From assembly GCF_000378105.1 (NCBI RefSeq), contig NZ_KB899251.1, forward strand, positions 1-64,000: DNA of 64,000 nt, read 5' to 3'. Source of the stretch: Rubritalea marina DSM 17716. GTDB lineage: Bacteria; Verrucomicrobiota; Verrucomicrobiia; Verrucomicrobiales; Akkermansiaceae. Every line of letters begins with the position of its first letter. The first letter of the stretch is position 1. Both the position numbers and the translations under genes were made by a program. Shown one piece after another: positions 52,112-60,732 of the stretch. Below the pieces are notes generated by a model that made no database searches, was not told the origin of the DNA, and saw only the letters and a list, made by a program, of their open reading frames with translations.

Positions 52112-54345
52112 ATTCTGGTGCTTCTGGTGTTGATTGGCTCTCGGTTAAGGTGTTGGTGCTCGTCTGCTAGTTTGTGTAAAAATTGTGCGAGTAATGGAAT
52201 GGTTGACCTAAATTCTGCAGCTGTATCACCTGAGCCGATTTTGACGCTTTGGAGGGAAGTTCCTCGTGGTGCTTGGATTTCAAACATCGCTTCATCAGTG
52301 ACGTCATCACCAAAGCAGATGGCAAGCTGAGGCCTTTGTTGCTCGAGGTGCTTGAGTACTGCGTATCCTTTGTTGATGTTTTGATGGCTAACTTCGACAA
52401 TTTTTTGCCCATGCTGGACTTTGATCGGGAGCGACTCAGCGAGCTTTTCGAGGTGTGACTTCAGCACCTTAGCCTGCCACTCACCAAATTCAGGATCGAC
52501 CTGACGGTAGTGCCACACCACCGAGTATTTTTTCTCTTCGACCTCTGATCCGGGTGTTCCGAGACAGGTGTCGTTGAGGCATTCAATAACTGGAGTTTTC
52601 CAATCATCGGTTTCTGAAGTTGCTGAGTGATTGAGCCAGTGTGGGCTATTGGCGTGTTTGCTAGCGGCCCCGTGTTCGGCGACGAGGTTCACCGGCAGGT
52701 GGGCAAAGTGCTGATTAAGAAATGACTGGGCGCGCCCACTCACAATGGTCACGTCGATCTGTGGATTGGCTGTGATTGCTTGAAGGTCGGCCAACAATTG
52801 TAAGGAAGGCGTCGCATCTTCGGGGCGGTTCGTAAAGGCTCTCAAGGTGCCATCGTAATCGAGGAATAAGTTGAGGTGCTGCTTCTCCGATAGAGTGTCT
52901 TTGCAGGCCTTAAGCAAGCGCTTCAATTCATTGATTTTGTCGTTCTGAGGTTTGCCCGTGGTGGCTTTGAGTTCCTTGATGTAGCGATTTGCCCAGTTGC
53001 GGGCGTCGTTATACTCTAAGCGCGCCAGCAATTCGTCGTTACGCACTTCAATCTCCGCACGAGGCATCGTGAGTGCTTCGACCATGGCGTCCGCTACGGC
53101 GGTGGTGTCGAAGGGGTTCACCAACAAGGCATTGGGCATTTCCTCGGCAGCACCTGCAAATTCACTTAGTACAAGAACTCCAGGACGAGCCAGGTGGCAG
53201 GGGCTTTTGCAGGCAATGAATTCTTTTGCCACCAGATTCATGCCATCGATGATCGGTGTCACCAAGCAAACGGCAGCTTCGGCGTAGTACGCCGCGAGTT
53301 CCTCGACTTCGAAGGAGCCGTGGATCATCTGAATCGGTTGGTAGCCAGAGCGACCGAATTCTTGGTTGATGTCACCAATTTCATTTTTCACCTGTTTGGT
53401 GAGTAAATCGTAGTGTTTCAGGCCGAGGCGCGATGGCACTGCGATGAGGACGAAGCTCACTTGCTCTGTGTGCTCCGGATGATGGGTAAGAAAGTGTCTA
53501 ATCGCTTTGAGCTTTTCTGGAAAACCTTTGGTGTAATCTAGGCGCTCGACGCTGAGGATGATTTTCTTGTCTGCATATTCATGCTGGATGTGCTGGCGCA
53601 TTTCCAAGTATTTTGGCTCGTCGCAGGATTTTTCAAAGTTGACGTGATCGTGGCCAATTGGGAAGACACCGAGCTTGACCGTTCGGTTGCGGAAGCGCAC
53701 TTCACCGTGATCTGCGTGGTGGCCGGTGAGGCGTAGTACGGCGGATTGGAAGTGGCGTAAGTAGCCGAAGGTGTGGAAGCCAATCAAGTCACACCCGAGT
53801 AGACCTTTGAGGATGCTTTCGCGTTCAGGCAATGCTCTAAAGACCTCGCTTGAGGGGAATGGAGTGTGAAGGAAAAAGCCGATTTGTAAGTCCGGGCGGA
53901 GTGCTCTAAGCATCGAGGGCACCAGCATGAGATGGTAGTCATGAATCCACACACAGGCTCCTTCGTCTGCGATTTCGGCAATGCGATTCGCAAATTGCTG
54001 GTTCACTGACTTGTAGTGCACATCCCACTCGGGGTCGTGCTCGCAAATTTCGCACATGTAGTGCAGCAAGGGCCAGAGGCAAGAATTGGAAAACCCATTG
54101 TAGTAGCCATCGAATTCTAGCTTGCTGAGGTAGATTGCCTCAATGCGTTGCGACTGGAAATACGCGTGTTGCTTTTCACGCAATTGACGGCTTTGAGGCG
54201 CCTGAGCAGTTCCGACCCAGGTGGTGGTGTCGTTGTCGATGACTCCATTGAGTGCAGAGACCAAGCCGCCTGCACAGGGTTGGAATTCGCCAGAGGCGTC
54301 CAGCTTGAATGGCAACCTATTGGATGCGATGATGAAGGAGGTCAT
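52108..54345 (-). CDS. otsA-otsB: Bifunctional trehalose-6-phosphate synthase/phosphatase
   Basis: A fused enzyme making trehalose from UDP- or ADP-glucose and glucose 6-phosphate. Residues about 1-465 are GT20 synthase: SNRLPFKL, GGLVSALNG, WIHDYHLMLVP, LHTPFPSSEVFR, VERLDYTKGFPEKL and DGMNLVAKEF. Residues about 490-745 are the HAD phosphatase: LFLDYDGTLRAF (nucleophile Asp), VSGRAQSF and FGDDVTDEAMFE. Total length is 745. Separate genes are more usual in proteobacteria; the fusion is known from other groups and eukaryotes. It is followed by the GH15 gene with a four-base overlap, so synthesis and breakdown share a transcript, consistent with osmotic regulation. Confidence 0.96.
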   Translation of the reverse strand: MTSFIIASNRLPFKLDASGEFQPCAGGLVSALNGVIDNDTTTWVGTAQAPQSRQLREKQHAYFQSQRIEAIYLSKLEFDGYYNGFSNSCLWPLLHYMCEICEHDPEWDVHYKSVNQQFANRIAEIADEGACVWIHDYHLMLVPSMLRALRPDLQIGFFLHTPFPSSEVFRALPERESILKGLLGCDLIGFHTFGYLRHFQSAVLRLTGHHADHGEVRFRNRTVKLGVFPIGHDHVNFEKSCDEPKYLEMRQHIQHEYADKKIILSVERLDYTKGFPEKLKAIRHFLTHHPEHTEQVSFVLIAVPSRLGLKHYDLLTKQVKNEIGDINQEFGRSGYQPIQMIHGSFEVEELAAYYAEAAVCLVTPIIDGMNLVAKEFIACKSPCHLARPGVLVLSEFAGAAEEMPNALLVNPFDTTAVADAMVEALTMPRAEIEVRNDELLARLEYNDARNWANRYIKELKATTGKPQNDKINELKRLLKACKDTLSEKQHLNLFLDYDGTLRAFTNRPEDATPSLQLLADLQAITANPQIDVTIVSGRAQSFLNQHFAHLPVNLVAEHGAASKHANSPHWLNHSATSETDDWKTPVIECLNDTCLGTPGSEVEEKKYSVVWHYRQVDPEFGEWQAKVLKSHLEKLAESLPIKVQHGQKIVEVSHQNINKGYAVLKHLEQQRPQLAICFGDDVTDEAMFEIQAPRGTSLQSVKIGSGDTAAEFRSTIPLLAQFLHKLADEHQHLNREPINTRSTRI

Positions 54346-54420
54346 GTAAGGGAGTACGGGGAGAGGGGTTATGGTCGCCCTGTATCATACATAGATCCTT
54401 AATTCATGCCAGAACTAATG

Positions 54421-56043
54421 TTAGAATCGGCGCATCTCCGTATCGCGCTCAAACTTGGAACTCGTTCTAGGATAGTCGAGTGTGTAGTGAATGCCCCGCG
54501 ATTCCTTGCGCTGATTGGCGCAATCTACAATCAAGGAGGCCGTCGTCACAAGGTTACGCAGTTCGATGATATCGCGGGTGACTTTGAAGCCCCAATAGAA
54601 TCCCCGGACTTCTTTGCGTAGGTTTCTCAAGCGATGGGCAGCGCGTGAGAGACGGTTGTCAGTGCGGACGATCGAGACATAGTTCCACATCAGTCGACGT
54701 AGCTCATCCCAGTTGTGGGAAATCAATACTTGTTCGTCAATCGGGGTAGCGTCTCCGATTTGCCATTCGCGGATTTGGTAGTCATCTTCATTCTCTGTGG
54801 CATTTAGCGGTTGGCTGATGAGTAATGAATCTAGAGCTCGGCGTGCCACGACATTGCCTTCAAGAAGCGAATTTGAGGCGAGGCGGTTGGCGCCGTGTAG
54901 GCCGGTGCAGCCGACTTCGCCCACTGCGTAGAGACCTCGAATACTGGTCTTGCCGCTGTCATTCGTCACGACGCCGCCACATAGGTAGTGTGCGGCTGGT
55001 ACCACTGGGATGGGCGCGGTTTCGCAGTCGAGCCCAAAGCTCAATAGTGTGTTGTAGATGTTGGGGAATCGCTCCTTCATGAAGCCTTTTGGCTTGTGTG
55101 TGACATCGAGGTAGACGCAGCTCGCGCCGGTTTTCTTGATCTCGTGGTCAATAGCACGTGCGACGATATCGCGAGGAGCGAGCGAACCACGAGGGTCGTG
55201 GTCGAGAGTGAATTCTTTGCCCTTGGAGTTGATTAACTTGCCGCCCTCACCGCGCACGGCTTCGGAGACGAGGAAGGAGCGAGCTTTGGCTCCCACTGCT
55301 GCGGGGTTGTAGAAGCAAGTTGGGTGGAATTGCATGAATTCCATGTTGGAAATGGTGGCGCCAGCGCGCCATGCCATGGCGATCCCGTCTCCTGTGGCGG
55401 AGTCAGGGTTGGTGGTGTAGAGGTAGACTTTTCCGCAGCCACCAGTGGCGAGGACGATGCGGTGAGATCGGAAGATTTGCACTTCGCCACTTTGTTCGTT
55501 GAGTACGTATGCCCCCAGCACGCGGTCTTCGGTGACATAGCCAAGGCGACCCGAGGTGATGAGGTCGATGGCGAAGTGGTTTTCAAGTAAGGTGATGTTG
55601 GGGTGTGCTTTGGCCCTCTCCAACATTGAGGATGCAATCGCGTAGCCTGTGGTGTCTTTGGAATGGAGCACGCGTCGCTTGGTGTGGCCCCCTTCATTGC
55701 CAAGCGCAAAGTTCTGGCTATCTTCCACTTTATCGAATTGCACGCCGTAGTCTAAGAGATCGTCGATGGTGGCAGTGCCTTCTTCGACAATCGAGCGCAC
55801 GACATCTTCCTTACAAAGTCCAGCACCTGCATCGAGGGTGTCGGCCACATGAGTCTCGAAGGTGTCGCCTTCGCTACGGAGCTCTGGGCTAAGTACTGCT
55901 GATATGCCACCCTGGGCCCACGCTGTGTTGGAGTCTAAGGATTCGCCCTTGGTAATGATGCAAACTGTGCCGTGTGATGCAGCTCTGAGGGCAAAGCTTA
56001 ATCCAGCGATGCCTGAGCCAATGACGAGGAAATCAGATTGCAT
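54421..56043 (-). CDS. nadB: L-aspartate oxidase
   Basis: FAD enzyme oxidising L-aspartate to iminoaspartate, the first step of NAD synthesis. VIGSGIAGLSFALRAA is the FAD-binding loop. NTAWAQGGISAVL, the FMQFHPTCFY active-site segment with its His, HYLCGGVVTND, and GLHGANRLASNSLLEG are diagnostic for NadB. The Arg and His needed to bind substrate are in place. Length is 540, normal, including the C-terminal helical domain. It is followed upstream by panC after a 27-base gap. NadA and NadC are not in the window. Confidence 0.96.
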   Translation of the reverse strand: MQSDFLVIGSGIAGLSFALRAASHGTVCIITKGESLDSNTAWAQGGISAVLSPELRSEGDTFETHVADTLDAGAGLCKEDVVRSIVEEGTATIDDLLDYGVQFDKVEDSQNFALGNEGGHTKRRVLHSKDTTGYAIASSMLERAKAHPNITLLENHFAIDLITSGRLGYVTEDRVLGAYVLNEQSGEVQIFRSHRIVLATGGCGKVYLYTTNPDSATGDGIAMAWRAGATISNMEFMQFHPTCFYNPAAVGAKARSFLVSEAVRGEGGKLINSKGKEFTLDHDPRGSLAPRDIVARAIDHEIKKTGASCVYLDVTHKPKGFMKERFPNIYNTLLSFGLDCETAPIPVVPAAHYLCGGVVTNDSGKTSIRGLYAVGEVGCTGLHGANRLASNSLLEGNVVARRALDSLLISQPLNATENEDDYQIREWQIGDATPIDEQVLISHNWDELRRLMWNYVSIVRTDNRLSRAAHRLRNLRKEVRGFYWGFKVTRDIIELRNLVTTASLIVDCANQRKESRGIHYTLDYPRTSSKFERDTEMRRF

Positions 56044-56070
56044 AATGGGTGTTGATTGGGGCGGCGTGCC

Positions 56071-56919
56071 TTATGAGTTGAGTTCGATGTTGTCGATGAG
56101 GCGTACATCGCCGAAAAACACGGCAATGGCAATGACAGAGTGAGCGTCAGCGACTTCTTGAGCTTGGAGTGTGGCGGCGTCGACGCACTCGAGGTAGTCG
56201 ATTGTGGAGCTTGGTGCTGCATCCTGTAGTTCTGATCGGATCAGCTGGGTCAACTCGTTGGCATTGTGTTGTCCATTTAGGAACTGCTGCTTTGCCTCGT
56301 TGAGTGCAGCTGCAATTGCGGGGGCTTGGGCGCGCGCTTCTGTGCTGAGGCGAACATTGCGCGAGGACATGGCAAGCCCGTCTGTTTCACGCACAGTTTC
56401 GGCCCCGTGTACCACGACGGGAAAATTGAGGTCGCGTACCAGGCGGTTGATGATTGCCAGTTGCTGGAAGTCCTTTTTACCAAACACTGCATCCATCGGA
56501 GTGAAGAGATTGAAAAGCTTGGCAATCACGGTGCACACTCCGTCGAAGTGGCCTGGGCGAGTCGCGCCACAGAGCAGATTCGACAGTGAGCTTTCCTGAA
56601 TCTTGATGGAACGGTTTTCGGCATAAAGCTCAGAGCTTTTTGGGATGAAGACTAGATCGACTCCCAGTTGCTCACAGACCGCGAGGTCTTCTTCTGGGGT
56701 GTTCGGATAGCCATCGAGGTCGTCCTGACGGTTGAATTGGATTGGGTTGACAAAGATAGAGACTGCCACGCAACCATTCGGCCCGGCAATCGAACGTGCC
56801 ATGCGAATCAGTGACTGATGCCCCTCATGCAAGGCTCCCATCGTTGGTACCAAGACAGGTGCGTAATGGTATTTTCTCTTCGCCAGCAAGAGCTCGGTAA
56901 TAGTGCGCGCAATTTCCAT
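56071..56919 (-). CDS. panC: Pantothenate synthetase
   Basis: Joins pantoate and beta-alanine using ATP to make pantothenate for coenzyme A. The nucleotidyltransferase motif HEGH is in VPTMGALHEGHQSLI (residues 24-38). FGKKDFQQL and the KMSKS-like SSRNVRLS are present, as is SIFVNPIQF. Length is 282, normal. It is probably co-transcribed with nadB. Confidence 0.97.
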   Translation of the reverse strand: MEIARTITELLLAKRKYHYAPVLVPTMGALHEGHQSLIRMARSIAGPNGCVAVSIFVNPIQFNRQDDLDGYPNTPEEDLAVCEQLGVDLVFIPKSSELYAENRSIKIQESSLSNLLCGATRPGHFDGVCTVIAKLFNLFTPMDAVFGKKDFQQLAIINRLVRDLNFPVVVHGAETVRETDGLAMSSRNVRLSTEARAQAPAIAAALNEAKQQFLNGQHNANELTQLIRSELQDAAPSSTIDYLECVDAATLQAQEVADAHSVIAIAVFFGDVRLIDNIELNS

Positions 56920-57051
56920 AGCTTGAAGTGCGGGAAAGGTGGCGGCAGATTCTTAAAGAATAAAGTAAAAAGAGTACGGAATCTAAGTTGACGACTGATA
57001 GGTTGCTGTGCACATTAGCAAACGTTCAGACTAAACTGGAATTTTCTATCT

Positions 57052-57660
57052 ATGAAAAACATCTCAAAAACTATCCTAGTGATCGCGGCTTCCGTTATGA
57101 GCCTAACAGCAGCAACAGCTGAGGAATTGAAGATTGCCTCCGTGAGCATGCAAAAGCTTTTCAACGAGTACCACATGACCAAGAAGGTTCAGGAGCAAGT
57201 ACGTGTTGACCAAGAGCGCATCCAGAAGGATAACGCAAAGCGTCTCGAGCACATTCGCGCGCTGCAGGAAGAGATTGAAAAGCTTGGCAAGAAGCGTTCT
57301 GATGCAACAATCAGTGATAAGAAACGCCTCGAGATCGAACGTGAAATTAAGCTCAAGCTCAGCGAAGGTAACGCAGCGGATAGCGAGCGTCGTCAGTGGC
57401 TTCAGCGTCAGAGCAAGGCTCTTGGTGAGCAAACTAGCGAAGAGCAACGCATCATCCTTGAGAAGATCCAGAAGTACGTTGACGACTACGCACGTGAGCA
57501 GGATCTCGACATCATCGTCGACAACACCGCTAGCAGTGCGACGCGCACACCAGTGTTTGCCTTCATGAAGGACAAGTATGACGTGACCGACGTTCTACTT
57601 AAAGAGCTCAATGTGGACGCTCCTGCTGAAGAAGCTGCACCAGCTGAAGCAAGCGAGTAA
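57052..57660 (+). CDS. OmpH/Skp-like periplasmic chaperone
   Basis: A 202-residue periplasmic holdase for outer-membrane proteins. Signal peptide residues 1-23 (ASVMSLTAATAEE). The core is the long alpha-helical tentacle (about 50-140, RIQKDNAKRLEHIRALQEEIEK) between two strand segments (IASVSMQKLFNEYH and DLDIIVDNTASSATRTP), as in Skp. It has an Ala/Glu-rich tail. Codons are biased as in the porin gene. Unlike many Gram-negatives it is not next to bamA or lpxD. It has its own strong terminator. Confidence 0.88.
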   Translation: MKNISKTILVIAASVMSLTAATAEELKIASVSMQKLFNEYHMTKKVQEQVRVDQERIQKDNAKRLEHIRALQEEIEKLGKKRSDATISDKKRLEIEREIKLKLSEGNAADSERRQWLQRQSKALGEQTSEEQRIILEKIQKYVDDYAREQDLDIIVDNTASSATRTPVFAFMKDKYDVTDVLLKELNVDAPAEEAAPAEASE

Positions 57661-57689
57661 TCCTCAGGGATCAATAAGCAAAGATTTAG

Positions 57690-57724
57690 TGGCGGCTAAC
57701 ACGATGTGTTAGCCGCTTTTTTGT
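57690..57724 (+). terminator. Terminator after the Skp-like gene
   Basis: GGCGGCTAACAC-gat-GTGTTAGCCGC followed by seven T, 30 bases after the preceding stop. Confidence 0.93.
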
Positions 57725-57798
57725 GCCTTGCTAGAGAGCGTAATAATCTACCAGATAAGGCTTCCCATGCCTCAATGAGGCTTTTATAGTCGCTAGTA

Positions 57799-58635
57799 AT
57801 GCAATTGTTGCTGGATCATTGGCGTGACGGGGTAGAGATCTTGATCTTGTGGATTGGTATCTACCAGATTTACCGTGCCTTTCGTGCGACTCGTGGCGCG
57901 AAGATCCTGGTCGGGATTGTGATGATTTTGGCTATTTTGACGGCCTTGGCATTTATTTTTCAGTTGAAGGTGATTGCTTGGATTTTAGTGCGTTCGGCCT
58001 TGTGGGGTGCGTTTGCCGTGGTGATTATCTTCCAGCCTGAATTGCGTTCAGCACTGGCAAAGTTGGGCAGTAGTAGTTTGTTTTCATTTTCCAAGAACCA
58101 GCGCCTTGAATTCACTTCGGTCCTAGCTGATGCGGTGATTATGTTAGCAAAATCGCGTTTGGGTGCTTTATTCGCGCTAGAGAAGGATATTGCATTGCGG
58201 GAGTTGGCAGATACAGGCGTGCGTCTGGACGCTGAGTTCTCAGCCGAGCTAGCGCAGAGTATTTTCCACCCGAAGGCGGCGCTGCACGATGGGGGATTGA
58301 TTTTGGCTCAGGGTCGCGTGGCGGCTGCGGGTTGTGTGTTTCCGGTGAGCCAGAAGGAAATGGCCGATCGAACCTTGGGCTTGAGGCACCGTGCCGCGGT
58401 GGGGCTCAGCGAGGAGACTGACGCGGTGGCCATTGTGGTGAGTGAAGAAACTGGCGCCATCTCAATCGCGATGAATGGTGAGTTGAGGCACAACTTGGAA
58501 CATGCTGAGTTCCGTGCGATACTCGAAGAAATCTTTTTACCGGAAAAGAAGACAGAAGATGAAGATGCTGAAGAATTATTGGATAGCGAAGCTGACGGCC
58601 CTGGTGCTAGCGATCGTGGTATGGTTTCTGATTAG
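57799..58635 (+). CDS. cdaA: Diadenylate cyclase CdaA
   Basis: Membrane enzyme making cyclic di-AMP from two ATP, a regulator of potassium and osmolyte uptake and wall stress. Three N-terminal helices (about 10-75) are followed by the DAC domain. The nucleotide site is present as FHPKAALHDGGLIL and LRHRAAVGLSEETDAVAIVVSEETG. The RHR motif is intact. The metal-ligand motif reads DGG where DGA is usual. The C-terminus is acidic. Length is 278, normal. A small CdaR-like ORF overlaps its end by 77 bases. ATG 57799 is the family start. Confidence 0.93.
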   Translation: MQLLLDHWRDGVEILILWIGIYQIYRAFRATRGAKILVGIVMILAILTALAFIFQLKVIAWILVRSALWGAFAVVIIFQPELRSALAKLGSSSLFSFSKNQRLEFTSVLADAVIMLAKSRLGALFALEKDIALRELADTGVRLDAEFSAELAQSIFHPKAALHDGGLILAQGRVAAAGCVFPVSQKEMADRTLGLRHRAAVGLSEETDAVAIVVSEETGAISIAMNGELRHNLEHAEFRAILEEIFLPEKKTEDEDAEELLDSEADGPGASDRGMVSD

Positions 58636-58687
58636 TGGCGAGATCGAGAGCATCAGCTTCCAGGGTGACTCTGCCACCTCGGACTGA
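58559..58687 (+). CDS. 42-residue CdaR/YbbR-like membrane peptide
   Basis: In a different frame, starting inside the last 77 bases of cdaA, ATG 58559 opens a 42-codon frame. Its peptide (NYWIAKLTALVLAIVVWFL) closely matches the N-terminal helix of YbbR/CdaR proteins (N.wlKllSlllAi.LWf). CdaR is the regulator of CdaA and is normally encoded directly after it with long periplasmic YbbR repeats. Here only the membrane helix and a short tail remain, ending in SATSD. It may be a remnant or a miniature regulator. An upstream start at 58502 is possible but looks less natural. Confidence 0.6.
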   Translation: MKMLKNYWIAKLTALVLAIVVWFLISGEIESISFQGDSATSD

Positions 58688-58782
58688 TTGCTTCGTTTGT
58701 GCGATCCGCCTCAGAATCTATTGGGCAATGCTTGCATCATTGCTCAGATTAAGGCATTCCCAGCGCGGAGTAACTCCGACTT

Positions 58783-59433
58783 ATGAGCAAGGGAATTTTT
58801 ATTACTGGTACTGATACTGACTGTGGCAAGACCTATGTGTCATCGTTGATCATTCGAGCACTACGCGCCGAGCGAGTGGATGCTGTGGGCTACAAGCCAA
58901 TTTGCTGTGGCGACCGCAACGATGCACTGGAATTGGTGGATGCAAGTGAGCATGTGCTGGATGTGGATGCTGTGAATCCAGTGTGGCTAAAGACACCTGC
59001 AGCGCCGCACGTGGCTGCTATGTTTGAGAACGCGCCAATCGACCGCGAAGAGTTACTGCAGCAGCACCGCAAGCTTTCTCAAGAACATCAAGTGGTACTG
59101 ACCGAAGGTGCTGGAGGCTTGCTCGTGCCGATTGACGGCAAAGACTTCATGATTGCCGAGCTGATTAAGATGATCGATTCTAAGGTGATCATCGTGGTAG
59201 GTAATAAGCTAGGCGCATTGAATCACACCTTGTTGACTGTGGAAGCGCTCCGTGCGCGCGGGATCGAGCCTGCTGGAATGGTATTTAACAACCTTCACGA
59301 TGAAATGGATACGGCTACCATTACCAACAAAGGAATTGTCGAGGAAATGTGTGGTGTCGAAGTGATCACTGACGTGATTTATGGCCAAGAAGAGATCGAG
59401 GCATGGCCATTTCTCGATATTTTAGGTTTGTAA
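58783..59433 (+). CDS. bioD: ATP-dependent dethiobiotin synthetase
   Basis: Closes the ureido ring of dethiobiotin in biotin synthesis. The P-loop GTDTDCGKTYVSS (residues 8-20) is the BioD form. KPICCGDRNDAL, EGAGGLLVPI and VVGNKLGALNHTLL are typical. Length is 216, normal. No other bio genes are adjacent. GGAG at 58767-58770, the only ribosome-site candidate, lies in a small hairpin (CGGAG-taa-CTCCG) just ahead of the ATG. Confidence 0.94.
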   Translation: MSKGIFITGTDTDCGKTYVSSLIIRALRAERVDAVGYKPICCGDRNDALELVDASEHVLDVDAVNPVWLKTPAAPHVAAMFENAPIDREELLQQHRKLSQEHQVVLTEGAGGLLVPIDGKDFMIAELIKMIDSKVIIVVGNKLGALNHTLLTVEALRARGIEPAGMVFNNLHDEMDTATITNKGIVEEMCGVEVITDVIYGQEEIEAWPFLDILGL

Positions 59434-59462
59434 GCCACAGAATCTAACTTACTTTTGCAGCT

Positions 59463-59936
59463 ATGATCGACATGATAGTGAACCTGTATGAGCTGCCTGA
59501 TTCGACGGCTCTCTACGCAAGACTGAGCGAGCAGGGGATCATCTTACGCAGAGCCAATGCCTTTGAACGGCACATCGTCGCAGCGTGGGTGGGTGAGCAT
59601 TTTTCGCCCAAGTGGGTGAGTGAGGTGAAGGTGGCGTTCAGTCGTCAGCCAGTCTCATGTTATATCGCCACGCGTGATAAAGAAATTTTAGGCTTCGCCT
59701 GTGTGGAGACCACGGCAAAGGCATTCTACGGCCCTACTGGGGTTTCTGAAGCAGCCCGCGGTACGGGCATCGGTAAGGCTCTATTGCTACGCTCGATGGA
59801 GGCTCTGAAAGAAGCCGGCTACGTCTATGGTATTATCGGCGGGGTGGGGCCGCGTGCATTCTACGAGAAGGCGATAGGCGCAACAGCCATTCCCAACAGC
59901 ACTCCAGGTATCTACCGAGACATTCTTCCAGACTAA
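59463..59936 (+). CDS. GNAT family N-acetyltransferase
   Basis: A 157-residue acetyl-CoA transferase. The acetyl-CoA loop is VSEAARGTGIGKALLLRSMEAL (motif A, Q/RxxGxG/A as RGTGIG). An N-terminal helix and CYIATRDKEILGFACVET strand precede it. It lies 29 bases downstream of bioD and 27 bases upstream of ubiE. The acceptor is unknown. Confidence 0.85.
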   Translation: MIDMIVNLYELPDSTALYARLSEQGIILRRANAFERHIVAAWVGEHFSPKWVSEVKVAFSRQPVSCYIATRDKEILGFACVETTAKAFYGPTGVSEAARGTGIGKALLLRSMEALKEAGYVYGIIGGVGPRAFYEKAIGATAIPNSTPGIYRDILPD

Positions 59937-59963
59937 GGCCCACGGGCAACCGACAACGATTTC

Positions 59964-60635
59964 ATGCAGGATCCAGGATTTGTAAAAGACGCATTCAGTA
60001 AAATTGCCGACCGCTACGTGCTCACCAATCACGTGCTCAGTATGGGCACCGATATCTTATGGCGAAAGAAAGTGGGGCGCATTGTGAGCAATTGGGCGCC
60101 TGAAAACATTCTGGATGTGGCTACTGGCACGGGGGATCTCGCGTTGGAGCTCCAGAAGGCTTGCCCAGACGCCGAGCTCTTGGCTTCCGATTTCTGTCCA
60201 GAGATGCTGGCTCATGCAAAGGATCGCGGGGTCAGACAGACGATGGTGGTGGATGCGATGCAGATGCCATTTGACGATGATACTTGCGATGTGCTCACTG
60301 TGGCTTTTGGCTTGCGCAATATGGCGGATTACCCAGCGGCACTGAGTGAGATGCGCCGAGTGATCCGTCCAGGTGGGCATGTATTGGTGCTCGATTTCTC
60401 GATTCCTACTGGGCTGCTAGAAAAGCCATATGCGTTTTACCTGAACAAGGTGTTGCCTAAGATAGCAGGTGTGCTGACTGGTGAAGAGGAAGCCTATAGT
60501 TATCTGGCTGGTTCGATTGCCGATTTCCCGAGTGGTCAGAAGATGCTCGAGCTGATTGAGGATCAAGGGTACAGCGATGCTCAGTGGATCCCACTCACTG
60601 GTGGTATCGCGTCTGTGTACATCGCTTCAGCTTGA
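59964..60635 (+). CDS. menG: Demethylmenaquinone/ubiquinone C-methyltransferase
   Basis: SAM-dependent UbiE/MenG enzyme adding the ring methyl of menaquinone or ubiquinone. FSKIADRYVLTNHVLSMGTDILWR is the family start. DVATGTGDLALEL is SAM motif I, followed by FGLRNMADYPAALSEMRRVIRPGG and YSYLAGSIADFPSGQKM, all typical. Length is 223. UbiE is the bifunctional name; which quinone is made cannot be told here, although a NrfD-type quinol module in this window would use it. Confidence 0.93.
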   Translation: MQDPGFVKDAFSKIADRYVLTNHVLSMGTDILWRKKVGRIVSNWAPENILDVATGTGDLALELQKACPDAELLASDFCPEMLAHAKDRGVRQTMVVDAMQMPFDDDTCDVLTVAFGLRNMADYPAALSEMRRVIRPGGHVLVLDFSIPTGLLEKPYAFYLNKVLPKIAGVLTGEEEAYSYLAGSIADFPSGQKMLELIEDQGYSDAQWIPLTGGIASVYIASA

Positions 60636-60732
60636 TATTCTAGCTTGTGGCGCTTCGTTTGATTTGGCTTTCAGGTCAAATCGTGTGGCAAGTGGCTTGA
60701 CCATCTGTTGCTTTAGCCGTAATGAATTTGTC

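Noticed and set aside
57769-57785. GCCTC-aat-GAGGC-TTTT hairpin just ahead of cdaA as an attenuator
   Set aside because: Stem of five pairs and only four T; too weak to claim, and no leader peptide is visible.
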